NCBI GenBank assembly: GCA_031263025.1
Contig: JAISGO010000036.1
Coordinates: 1-48,042, forward strand
Length of the DNA stretch: 48,042 bases
Direction: 5' to 3'
DNA from: Coriobacteriales bacterium
GTDB taxonomy: Bacteria; Actinomycetota; Coriobacteriia; Coriobacteriales; UBA8131
Shown: piece by piece, positions 34,105-40,944 of the stretch
Layout: each line of letters opens with the position of its first letter
Numbering within the stretch: the stretch's first letter is position 1
Notes under the pieces: model-generated
What the model was told of the DNA's origin: nothing
The model's database searches: none
What the model saw: the letters and a program-made list of their open reading frames with translations, nothing else
Translations under genes and position numbers: made by a program

Positions 34105-34111
34105 AACTTAG

Positions 34112-34117
34112 ATTATA
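34112..34117 (-). promoter_or_regulatory. -10 box of murA, leaderless spacing
   Basis: TATAAT (minus strand) followed by seven bases CTAAGTT and then ATG, so transcription probably begins at or one base before the start codon. Confidence 0.6.
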
Positions 34118-34194
34118 GCGGGTGGCGCCCGGCTGTCGCCTAAAACTGAAAACGATGCTGCATAGGACAAATAGACAAACAAAAGCTTGGAGTC

Positions 34195-34301
34195 GATTCT
34201 TCAGATATCCCGAGTAGAAATCGCTTTGACTGACAGCGCAGTTACCTTAAGGGTAATAAGCTGACAGGCAGAGCGATTTATGCCGGGATAGTTGAAGAAT
34301 C
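34195..34301. repeat. AGTTACC-core palindrome, copy H, abutting a tRNA 3' end
   Basis: 107 bp. Arms pair GATTCTTCA (34195-34203) with TGAAGAATC (34293-34301), TATCCCG with CGGGATA, AAATCGCT with AGCGATTT, and CTGACAG segments near the core AGTTACC-TTAAG-GGTAATAA (34240-34258). The right arm ends exactly where the CCA of minus-strand tRNA-Thr begins (34302), so a precursor would run straight from CCA into this hairpin. Arms are unlike those of other copies. Confidence 0.85.
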
Positions 34302-34377
34302 TGGAGCCAGCGAAGGGACTCGAACCCATGACCGCCTGATTACAAATCAGATGCTCTACCAACTGAGCTACGCTGGC
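34302..34377 (-). tRNA. tRNA-Thr (UGU anticodon)
   Basis: A 76-nt tRNA with encoded CCA on the minus strand. The acceptor stem GCCAGCG/CGCTGGC is perfect; the anticodon stem CTGAT/ATCAG encloses TTGTA, and the full loop TTTGTAA gives anticodon TGT. It is divergent from pheT, whose start lies 25 nt beyond its 5' end. Confidence 0.97.
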
Positions 34378-34389
34378 CCATTGATACAT

Positions 34390-34395
34390 TATAAT
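34390..34395 (+). promoter_or_regulatory. -10 box of pheT, leaderless spacing
   Basis: TATAAT followed by TTATCTC (7 nt) and the ATG at 34403. The upstream bases CCATTGATACATT (34378-34390) match the right end of the nested palindrome at 14658-14670. Confidence 0.55.
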
Positions 34396-34402
34396 TTATC
34401 TC

Positions 34403-36913
34403 ATGAAAGTATCCTTGAAATGGTTGAAGACCCTGGTCGCGTTGCCGGAACTGAAAAACGCGGCTGACCTCCGGAAATTCACAGACCGACTCGATTTGAC
34501 CGGAACCGCGGTGGATGGCGTGATCGACGTCGGCGGCGGTTTCAGTGGTGTGGTGGTCGGACAGATCGCCGAGCGCGAGCCGCATCCGAATTCGGATCAC
34601 ATGTGGCTCTGCCGGGTAGACGTAGGTTCGGTCAACCTCGGCGCAGACGGGCAGCCAGAGCCGCTGCAGATCGTTTGCGGCGCCCAGAACTTCGCAGCCG
34701 GCGACAAGACGGCGGTTGCCATGATCGGTGCTGAGCTGCCGGGCGGAGTCAAGATCAAGAAGTCCAAGCTACGTGGCATCGCCTCCTGTGGCATGAATTG
34801 CTCCGAGCGCGAGCTCGGCCTTTCCGACGAAGCCTCCGGTATCATGATCCTGCCGCCGGACGCGCCGCTGGGCCAACCCCTGGCCGATTACCTCGGCCAG
34901 CACGACACCGTGCTTGACCTGGAGATCACCCCCAACCGCCCAGACTGCATGAGCGTGCTGGGCGTGGCCCGGGAGGTCGCAGCGGTCTATGACGAGCCCT
35001 ACCGCCTACCCGAGCTTGCGGAGCTGCTGGAAAGTGATGAACAACCCGCCTGTTATCCTGAACTTGATTCAGGATCTCCTGCAGAAAATACCGCCGGCAA
35101 CGCCGCCGACCTTATCGACGTGACCATCGATGATGTGGCCCTTTGCAGCCGCTACACCGCCCGTCTCATCAAAAACGTCAAAGTCGGGCCTTCTCCTGCT
35201 TGGCTGGCCGAACGGGTCGAGGCCTGCGGCACCCGTTCAATCAATAATATCGTCGACGTCACCAACTACATCATGTATGAACTGGGCCAGCCTCTGCATG
35301 CCTTTGACTATGACACTTTGACCAAGGGCGCCGACGGCAAGGTTCACATTGTGGTGCGGGCCTCGGGCGAAGGGGAGAAATTCACCACCTTGGACGGCAT
35401 CGAGCGTGAGCTCAACCCGGACATCGCCGCCATCGTTGACGGCAATGCCGCCGCTGGAGCGGGGCAGACCGTCTGCCTCGCAGGCGTGATGGGCGGCCTC
35501 AACAGCGAAGTTACCGAGCACACCACCAATATCCTGCTTGAGGCGGCGGCTTTTGACCCCGGTCATTCCAGCCGCACTTCGCGCTCGCTGAAGCTCTTCA
35601 GCGAGGCATCACAGCGCTACGAACGCGGCGTTGATGCCGCGACTTGTGCTGACTTCAGCCTACGCGCCGCTCAGCTGATGGCGGCGGTGGGCGGTGGCAG
35701 CCTCTGTGCGGGCTTAGTTGATGTCTACCCGACGCCGCAGCCGACCTATGACCTCGATCTCGACCTGGCCTGGTTTGATGCTTTCATCGGCGCGGAGATT
35801 CCCGCCGCCGACGTCCAAAGCATCCTCGAGCGCCTCGGCTGTGTGGTCAAAGACGCCGGCGAGCGCCATCTTCAGGTGCAGACGCCGACCTTCCGGCCGG
35901 ATCTGCCCCGGGCGGTCGATTTGGCCGAGGAGGTGCTGCGCATCTGGGGAATGTCCCGGGTCGAAGCCACCCTGCCGGGCGGGCGCGGACGGGTCGGACA
36001 GATCTCCCGGGAAAGCCGGATCGAGCAGCGGATCGGTGAACTTCTGCGCGCTTCCGGGCTCTCTGAGACCATGACCTACGCTTTCGTCGAACCGGGCGAC
36101 ATGGCCAAGCTGCGCATGCCCCTGGCCGAGCAGAGCAAACAGGTCGAGCTGCTCAACCCGATTGTCGCCGACGAATCGGTGTTACGCCAGAGCTTGATCC
36201 CAAACCTATTGAAGAGCGTCACCTACAACCAAAACCACGGCACAGACCAGGTTTTACTCTACGAGCTTGACCGGGTCTTCGTTGCCAAGGCCGGACGCAA
36301 GCTGCCCAAGGAGCGCAAGCTGGTGGCAGGCGTGATCTGCGGCGACGGTCTCGACTTCTTCGATGCCAAAGGTGTGGTTGAGGGAATTCTCGCCCATCTC
36401 GGCATCGTCCAGGTCGCTTTCAGCCCGACCGAGCTGGCCTGGCTTCAGCCCGGGCAGGCAGCCGAGGTCAAAGGCCAAGGGGGGCCGGTCTTTGGCTGGG
36501 TCGGCCAGATTCATCCTTTGGCCGCGCAGGCTTTTGGCTGCTCCGGCTCCGTATTCGCTTTCGAACTAGAATTGAACGCGCTGATCAAAGCCGCTCACGA
36601 GGTCAAGGAGGTGCGCTCGCTCTCGGATTATCCCGAAGTCGCGCTCGATTTGGCGGTGGTGGTACCAGATGAGGTCAGTTTCGCCGACCTACATCAGGCC
36701 ATCTTCAAATTTGGTGGCAGCCTGCTCAAGTCAGCCGAGCTCTTCGACGTCTTCAGCGACCCGGCTAAGCTGGGCGCAGACAAGAAATCGCTCGCCTTCA
36801 ACCTCAGCTTCGGCGCCGACGACCACACCCTTACCCAAGATGCCGCTGAAGAGCAGCTCGCTCGCATCGTCAAGAAGCTGAACAAACAGTTCGGCGCCGA
36901 ACTGCGCCACTGA
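34403..36913 (+). CDS. pheT: Phenylalanine-tRNA ligase beta subunit
   Basis: 836 residues. Domain order: N-terminal B1 with a tRNA-binding OB fold (FSGVVVGQIAEREPHPNSDH, SKLRGIASCGMNCSERELGL), B3/B4 editing region (TRSINNIVDVTNYIMYELGQ, HAFDYDTL), B5, catalytic-like core (LLNPIVADESVLRQSLIPNL) and the C-terminal FDX-ACB anticodon-binding domain (LSDYPEVALDLAVVV to KKLNKQFGAEL). The alpha-subunit gene pheS, normally directly upstream, is absent. Residues 217-225 (YPELDSGSP context) come from a palindromic repeat inserted in frame. Promoter -10 is 7 nt before ATG. Confidence 0.96.
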   Translation: MKVSLKWLKTLVALPELKNAADLRKFTDRLDLTGTAVDGVIDVGGGFSGVVVGQIAEREPHPNSDHMWLCRVDVGSVNLGADGQPEPLQIVCGAQNFAAGDKTAVAMIGAELPGGVKIKKSKLRGIASCGMNCSERELGLSDEASGIMILPPDAPLGQPLADYLGQHDTVLDLEITPNRPDCMSVLGVAREVAAVYDEPYRLPELAELLESDEQPACYPELDSGSPAENTAGNAADLIDVTIDDVALCSRYTARLIKNVKVGPSPAWLAERVEACGTRSINNIVDVTNYIMYELGQPLHAFDYDTLTKGADGKVHIVVRASGEGEKFTTLDGIERELNPDIAAIVDGNAAAGAGQTVCLAGVMGGLNSEVTEHTTNILLEAAAFDPGHSSRTSRSLKLFSEASQRYERGVDAATCADFSLRAAQLMAAVGGGSLCAGLVDVYPTPQPTYDLDLDLAWFDAFIGAEIPAADVQSILERLGCVVKDAGERHLQVQTPTFRPDLPRAVDLAEEVLRIWGMSRVEATLPGGRGRVGQISRESRIEQRIGELLRASGLSETMTYAFVEPGDMAKLRMPLAEQSKQVELLNPIVADESVLRQSLIPNLLKSVTYNQNHGTDQVLLYELDRVFVAKAGRKLPKERKLVAGVICGDGLDFFDAKGVVEGILAHLGIVQVAFSPTELAWLQPGQAAEVKGQGGPVFGWVGQIHPLAAQAFGCSGSVFAFELELNALIKAAHEVKEVRSLSDYPEVALDLAVVVPDEVSFADLHQAIFKFGGSLLKSAELFDVFSDPAKLGADKKSLAFNLSFGADDHTLTQDAAEEQLARIVKKLNKQFGAELRH
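35055..35075. repeat. In-frame ATCCTGAA palindrome within pheT
   Basis: ATCCTGAA-CTTGA-TTCAGGAT, an 8-bp stem with 5-nt loop, lies in frame in pheT at about residues 217-224 and yields CYPELDSGS. This resembles the widespread intergenic palindrome whose translation reads CHPELDSGS in many genomes. It sits in a variable acidic linker, where insertion should be tolerated. Confidence 0.75.
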
Positions 36914-36934
36914 GCTGTCTTGTGGGCTTCTTCT

Positions 36935-37021
36935 CTATTTGAGTGCGCTTGGGTCTTTGCAGCACGCCGAAGTTGCCTAGCCGGTAATGAGGGGTGCAAC
37001 AATCCTGGCAACAGCTATCGA
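36935..37021. repeat. AGTTACC-core palindrome, degenerate copy I
   Basis: The left half TATTTGAGTGCG...TCTTTGCAGCACGCCGAAG closely matches the left arms of copies F and G. The core is AGTTGCC-TAGCC-GGTAATGA (36971-36990). The right half is diverged and pairs only in part (TTGCAGCAC against GTGCAA). It follows the pheT stop by 21 nt and is 13 nt from copy J. Confidence 0.65.
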
Positions 37022-37033
37022 GATAATGCGATG

Positions 37034-37141
37034 TCTTTCTTTTATTATTCGGATGCAGTTGAGGTAAGCGACAGGGCGAAGTTTACTAGGGTAAATGAGC
37101 GCTGGCGCGAACCCCAAATGCGCCGAATAATAAAAGAAAGA
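37034..37141. repeat. AGTTACC-core palindrome, copy J
   Basis: Perfect 18-bp outer arms CTTTCTTTTATTATTCGG (37035-37052) and CCGAATAATAAAAGAAAG (37123-37140), then partially paired interior (ATGCAGTTGAGG against CCCCAAATGCGC) to the core AGTTTAC-TAG-GGTAAATGA. Its arms are unrelated to the neighbouring copy I. It ends against a GC-rich hairpin. Confidence 0.82.
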
Positions 37142-37170
37142 ACCCCCGCTGTGTTCAGTCAGCGGGGGTT
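37141..37170. terminator. GC-rich hairpin after pheT
   Basis: AACCCCCGCTG (37141-37151) pairs perfectly with CAGCGGGGGTT (37160-37170), loop 8 nt. On the minus strand it is followed by TTCTTTCTTTT (from palindrome J), a usable T-tract; on the plus strand only TTCCCTT follows. Confidence 0.6.
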
Positions 37171-37289
37171 CCCTTGCCCAAGATGCGATGCTGTAATGTT
37201 TATTAGAAAGGAGGTAGGATTTTCTCTACATCGCACGCCTATTATTATGGCAGCTTTTTTTAACGAGAGGGTAACGAAAGTACAATAGA

Positions 37290-38156
37290 GTGTCAACATT
37301 CGCCCTAAAAATCGCCTATCTTGGCAGCAATTTTTCAGGTTTTGCCCGTCAGCCCAGACAACGCTCTGTGCAGGGAGAACTTGAACAGAGCCTGACCAGG
37401 TTGTTGGACCAGCCGATTGTCCTGGCTTGCGCTGGGCGCACCGATGCCGGTGTACACGCCCTCGGCCAAATAATCTCCTTTGTTGTGAAACCTGAAATGC
37501 TCACTCATTCGGCACGGCTCCTGCAGCCCTCGCTTCTGCAGCGTGCGCTCAATGCCGATCTGCCCAAGGACATCTTCTGTCGTGGCGCGAAGCTTGCCCC
37601 AGAGGCTTTTTCGGCCCGTTTTGATGCCCGGGCCCGCACTTATCGCTACTTGATCTGCCAGGAGCGCCCCCTCTTCATCCATGCTTGGTGGTTGCGCCGC
37701 CACCCGCTCGACCTTGCGGCTATGCGTGAAGCGGCTGCCCTGCTCATCGGCGAGCATGATTTCAAGAGCTTCTGCGTTGCCAAGTCGGCTGCTGCGCTGG
37801 AAGCCCGCGGCCTCAGCACTTGCCGCGAGCTCATCCAGCTCAAGCTCTTCCGCAGATCCGTCCTGGGACAGCCTTGCCTGGTCGTGGAGGTGACCGGCAA
37901 CGCCTTCCTCCATTCGATGGTGCGCACCATGGTCGGCACTTTGGTCAAAGTCGGCCTGGGTCAGCGTGATCCAAGCTGGGTCGCTGAGGTCTTGGCCGCC
38001 CGTTCGCGCGCAGCTGCCGGTGATAGCGCTCCCGCCGATGGGCTTTACCTCTGGTCGGTTGACTATGACTACTGCCATGGGGCGCTGTGCTGCCGGATCC
38101 GACCGGAGGCAGCGTTTTCTCAGGGGCCTCGGGTGGCCCCGGCGCGAGGGCTGTGA
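37290..38156 (+). CDS. truA: tRNA pseudouridine(38-40) synthase TruA
   Basis: 288 residues. ALKIAYLGSNFSGFARQPRQ opens the domain; the catalytic Asp is in CAGRTDAGVHALGQ (near residue 51); RFDARARTYRYLI and the second-half GEHDFKSFCVAKSA and NAFLHSMVRTMVG are TruA signatures. Start is GTG at 37290; TACAAT at 37281-37286 immediately upstream is too close for a normal -10, and no ribosome binding site is evident, so the true start is uncertain. The stop overlaps the next start (TGATG). Confidence 0.94.
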   Translation: MSTFALKIAYLGSNFSGFARQPRQRSVQGELEQSLTRLLDQPIVLACAGRTDAGVHALGQIISFVVKPEMLTHSARLLQPSLLQRALNADLPKDIFCRGAKLAPEAFSARFDARARTYRYLICQERPLFIHAWWLRRHPLDLAAMREAAALLIGEHDFKSFCVAKSAAALEARGLSTCRELIQLKLFRRSVLGQPCLVVEVTGNAFLHSMVRTMVGTLVKVGLGQRDPSWVAEVLAARSRAAAGDSAPADGLYLWSVDYDYCHGALCCRIRPEAAFSQGPRVAPARGL

Positions 38157-38470
38157 TGCTCTGCATTACCCTCCAGTTTCGGGGTAACTGCCGCCTCAGC
38201 CCCGAACTTGCCGCCGCTTTCCTCGAGGCTTACCCGCGCCTCGGGCGACATGCCTGCAAAGGCTTGCATGGCGGGCACTTCGCTGACAATATCGTCGGTA
38301 CGAGCTATGCCCATCTCTTCGAGCACCTCCTGATCGAGCTTGCTGTCTGCGCCCACCCCGGCCAGGTCTTCGCCGGCAACACCAAATGCCTCGACCCTGT
38401 CCGTCAGCTCTACCAAGTGCGCCTGCGCTGCGTCGTCCCGGGCGAATCAGGCTGCGAGCCAGCTGTCTAG
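38156..38470 (+). CDS. Small protein resembling the N-terminal region of cyanophycin synthetase
   Basis: 104 residues starting MLCITLQFRGNCRLSPELAA at an ATG that overlaps the truA stop by one base. The core GTSYAHLFEHLLIELAVCAH followed by FAGNTKCLDPVRQLYQVRLR resembles a conserved stretch in the N-terminal domain of cyanophycin synthetase CphA, which also has an H-x-x-E-H motif, but no ATP-grasp or Mur-ligase part is present. I do not know a function. Coupling to truA suggests coexpression. The similarity is remembered, not computed. Confidence 0.65.
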   Translation: MLCITLQFRGNCRLSPELAAAFLEAYPRLGRHACKGLHGGHFADNIVGTSYAHLFEHLLIELAVCAHPGQVFAGNTKCLDPVRQLYQVRLRCVVPGESGCEPAV

Positions 38471-38487
38471 TACTAGGTATAGGGTTG

Positions 38488-38590
38488 CTACAATTTGTCA
38501 GAGTGGTGGCGACCTCTCGCGGTTGGCTTCGTCAAAAGGTGCCGGCTTAGCCTATGTTCACCGGCACGGTCGCCCTTTTTTTGTTATACT
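38488..38590 (+). terminator. Compound terminator or attenuator-like leader before the atp operon
   Basis: A TACAAT box (38488-38493) is followed by an outer stem GGCGACC (38508-38514)/GGTCGCC (38568-38574) enclosing hairpin GTGCCGG/CCGGCAC (38539-38567), then seven T (38576-38582). It ends the truA transcript or terminates a short RNA of about 80 nt. TATACT (38585-38590), right after it, may be the -10 of the atp operon, about 98 nt before atpB. The 218-nt gap holds nothing else recognisable. Confidence 0.6.
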
Positions 38591-38688
38591 GGTTTACGTT
38601 GCTCAACTGAGAACGAACCGTCAATGAAGCGTGTCCTGTAGCAACACCCCGTATATCGACATATTTCAAGGAGTTTGAGTAGAGTTTC

Positions 38689-39474
38689 ATGAACCCACTT
38701 GGCGCACTATCTGACGAAGTCAGTAAGTTGGTTTCCAACATAGCCACCCAGCCCATGATTGGCTGGGCGACTACTTTCACCCCTTTCATCATCCTGATCT
38801 TCCTTTTCGCTCTGATCCTGATCCTAGTGAGCGCCCGTCATCTTAAGTTGGTTCCCCAAAACCGCTTCATGGGCATCATGGAGTTCTTCGTCAGTTTCAC
38901 CTCTGATAATATCGGCTATGGCGTGATCGGGGAGTCAGCCAAGCGGCATCTGCCTTTCCTGCTTACCCTCTTTGTTTTCTTGTTGCTTTCCAACTTGTTC
39001 GGTATCATCCCCGGTCTGCGTCCGGCCTCCGGCACCATGGGTGTGACCGTCTGTTTGGCTCTCATCTCCTATATCTACTACACCGTCCAGGGCGTCAAGG
39101 CCCGGGGCGGCTGGCACTACATCAAGAGCATCGGACCGGCCGGGATCAAGCCCTGGCCGCTGGGCGCTTTCATCTGGATCCTAGAGCTGATTTCCAATCT
39201 CCTGCGTATGCTTACCCTCTCGGTTCGGCTTTTCGCCAACATGTTCGCCGGCCACATCATGCTCGGCGTCCTGGCCACCCTTTGCAGCCTTTTCATCGAG
39301 GCCGCCATTGCCAGCCTGGGCGGCATGACCGTCGCTTTCGGCGGTATCGGCCTGCTCTGGTTGCTGCTTTTGGTGGTGATGTACGCCCTCGAGGTTTTCG
39401 TGGCCGTCATCCAGGCTTATGTGTTCACGATGCTCAGTAGTGTCTATGTTTTCTTGGCGACCTCTGAACATTAG
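38689..39474 (+). CDS. atpB: F-type ATP synthase subunit a
   Basis: 261 residues with five to six transmembrane segments forming the ion half-channels next to the c-ring. The essential Arg lies in LLRMLTLSVRLFANMFAGHI; the start reads MNPLGALSDEVSKLVSNIAT. It is the first gene of the atpBEFHAGDC operon; atpI is missing upstream. A ribosome binding site AAGGAGTTTGAG lies about 10 nt before ATG. 50 nt separate it from atpE. Confidence 0.96.
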   Translation: MNPLGALSDEVSKLVSNIATQPMIGWATTFTPFIILIFLFALILILVSARHLKLVPQNRFMGIMEFFVSFTSDNIGYGVIGESAKRHLPFLLTLFVFLLLSNLFGIIPGLRPASGTMGVTVCLALISYIYYTVQGVKARGGWHYIKSIGPAGIKPWPLGAFIWILELISNLLRMLTLSVRLFANMFAGHIMLGVLATLCSLFIEAAIASLGGMTVAFGGIGLLWLLLLVVMYALEVFVAVIQAYVFTMLSSVYVFLATSEH

Positions 39475-39524
39475 GGATAGTTGGTTATTTAGTTAGTTGA
39501 AGTCATAGAAAGGAAAAGTTCAAT

Positions 39525-39728
39525 ATGACTGCATTAGCTGTGTTAGGTTATGGTTTGGCCGCGATCGGCGGTGGTATCGGCGTAGGTCTGGCCGGTCTTG
39601 GTGCGACTCAGGCCGTGGCCCGTCAGCCTGAGATGTATTCCCGCATCTTCACCGTATTCATCCTCTCCGCCGCTATGTCCGAGGCCCTCGGTCTGCTCGG
39701 TTTCGTGCTCTTCTTCATCGCCCATTAG
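39525..39728 (+). CDS. atpE: F-type ATP synthase subunit c
   Basis: A 67-residue hairpin of two helices that forms the rotor ring. GIGVGLAGLGATQAVARQPE holds the polar loop ARQPE, and the ion-binding Glu is in SAAMSEALGLLGFVLFF. The position matching the Na+-ligand Gln of sodium-type rings is Val, and Ala-Leu follow the Glu instead of Ser-Thr, so it is probably proton-coupled. It is shorter than the usual 70-85 residues. SD GAAAGGAAAAG. Confidence 0.96.
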   Translation: MTALAVLGYGLAAIGGGIGVGLAGLGATQAVARQPEMYSRIFTVFILSAAMSEALGLLGFVLFFIAH

Positions 39729-39755
39729 AGTCCGGGTCGATTGGAAGACAGACAG

Positions 39756-40379
39756 ATGACTAATAAAATCAAGAAAATCACAACGCGCGTAGGCTTTGCC
39801 GCCTGCACTGCGGTCTGCTCTTTCAGCTTTCTGCCGACCTTAGCCTTTGCGGACGAGGGCGGGGCTTCGAGCCAGCTCGGTCTTGGCATGCTGATCCCGA
39901 CTTTGGGCGAGTTCTTGCCCATGCTGATCGCTTTCATCGTGCTCCTGATCGTGCTTGGCAAGTTCGGCTGGCCGGCTTTCATCGGCATGATCGACAAGCG
40001 CCGCGACACCATCAAGTCGCAGCTTGAAGAAGCCGAGAAGGCAAAGCTTGAGGCCGAAGGTCTGCTCAAGCAGGCCCAGGATAACCTCGCTGACACCCAG
40101 AAGCAGGCTGCCGAGATCATCGCCCAGGCAAAGCAGACCGCCGAGAAGGCCAAGGCCGAGATCGCCCAACAAGCGACCGCAGAGGCCGAGCGCATCAAGC
40201 AGACCGCCGAGCAAGCTATGGCCACCGAGCGGGCAGCCGCCGTGGCTGAGCTCCAAGCTAATGCCGCCGCTTTCGCGGTGCTAGTGGCCGGTAAGCTGAT
40301 CAACAAAGACTTAAGCGATGCCGATCATCTCAAGATCGTGCAGCAGTACGTGAAAGAGGCGGGTGACCTCCGTGGCTAA
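39756..40379 (+). CDS. atpF: F-type ATP synthase subunit b
   Basis: 207 residues. The peripheral-stalk subunit: transmembrane segment LPMLIAFIVLLIVLGKFGWP followed by a long charged coiled coil (AEKAKLEAEGLLKQAQDNLA). Before that lies an unusual N-terminal hydrophobic stretch ending LPTLAFADEGG, which looks like a cleavable signal peptide. ATG at 39756 is preferred to the TTG at 39741. Its stop lies inside the start of atpH. Confidence 0.95.
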   Translation: MTNKIKKITTRVGFAACTAVCSFSFLPTLAFADEGGASSQLGLGMLIPTLGEFLPMLIAFIVLLIVLGKFGWPAFIGMIDKRRDTIKSQLEEAEKAKLEAEGLLKQAQDNLADTQKQAAEIIAQAKQTAEKAKAEIAQQATAEAERIKQTAEQAMATERAAAVAELQANAAAFAVLVAGKLINKDLSDADHLKIVQQYVKEAGDLRG

Positions 40380-40944
40380 CAACCGCCTCATCACCAAGCG
40401 GGTCGTCGAAGTCTACGCAGGGGTCTTGTTAGAAGCGGCACAGGCCGATGGTCGCGAGACCGTTTTCGCCCTGGCCGGTCAGCTGCAACAGCTGATTGAG
40501 ACCGTACGTGGTAGCGTCGAGCTCGAAGAGGCCCTGCAAGACCAGGGGATTGCGGCTGAGGCCAAGGTTGATTTGGCACGTCGGCTTTTCCCCGCCGACG
40601 CTGACTGCCTCTTCGCTTTGCTCAAGGTGATGTTCGAACGTGACGACCTCAAGTTGCTCGCCCAAGTGCGCGACGCCTACACGGCTGGTGCCGAAGCGGC
40701 CCTGGGGGCCCAGTTCATGGACGTCACCACGGCGGTGCCACTGGATGCGGCTACCCGCCAAGGCCTATTGGATAAGTATCAACAAGAGTTTGGCTGTGAT
40801 GTCCTTCTGCGCGAGCACGTCGACGCCAAATTAATCGGAGGAATCATAATCAGTACCCACGGCCGAGTACTTGACGCCTCTGTCTCAGCTCAGCTGAAAC
40901 GGGCCCGTCGAGTGCTTAGCCAAGTGCGTGGAGGTGAAAGATAG
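40363..40944 (+). CDS. atpH: F-type ATP synthase subunit delta
   Basis: 193 residues at most. [20 protein letters not shown] opens the alpha-helical OSCP domain; the C-terminus [20 protein letters not shown] carries the family signature. GTG at 40363 is the longest start; GTG at 40372 is better spaced from GGCGGG and gives 190 residues starting ANNRLIT. It overlaps atpF by 8-17 nt and atpA by one base. Confidence 0.94.
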   Translation: MTSVANNRLITKRVVEVYAGVLLEAAQADGRETVFALAGQLQQLIETVRGSVELEEALQDQGIAAEAKVDLARRLFPADADCLFALLKVMFERDDLKLLAQVRDAYTAGAEAALGAQFMDVTTAVPLDAATRQGLLDKYQQEFGCDVLLREHVDAKLIGGIIISTHGRVLDASVSAQLKRARRVLSQVRGGER

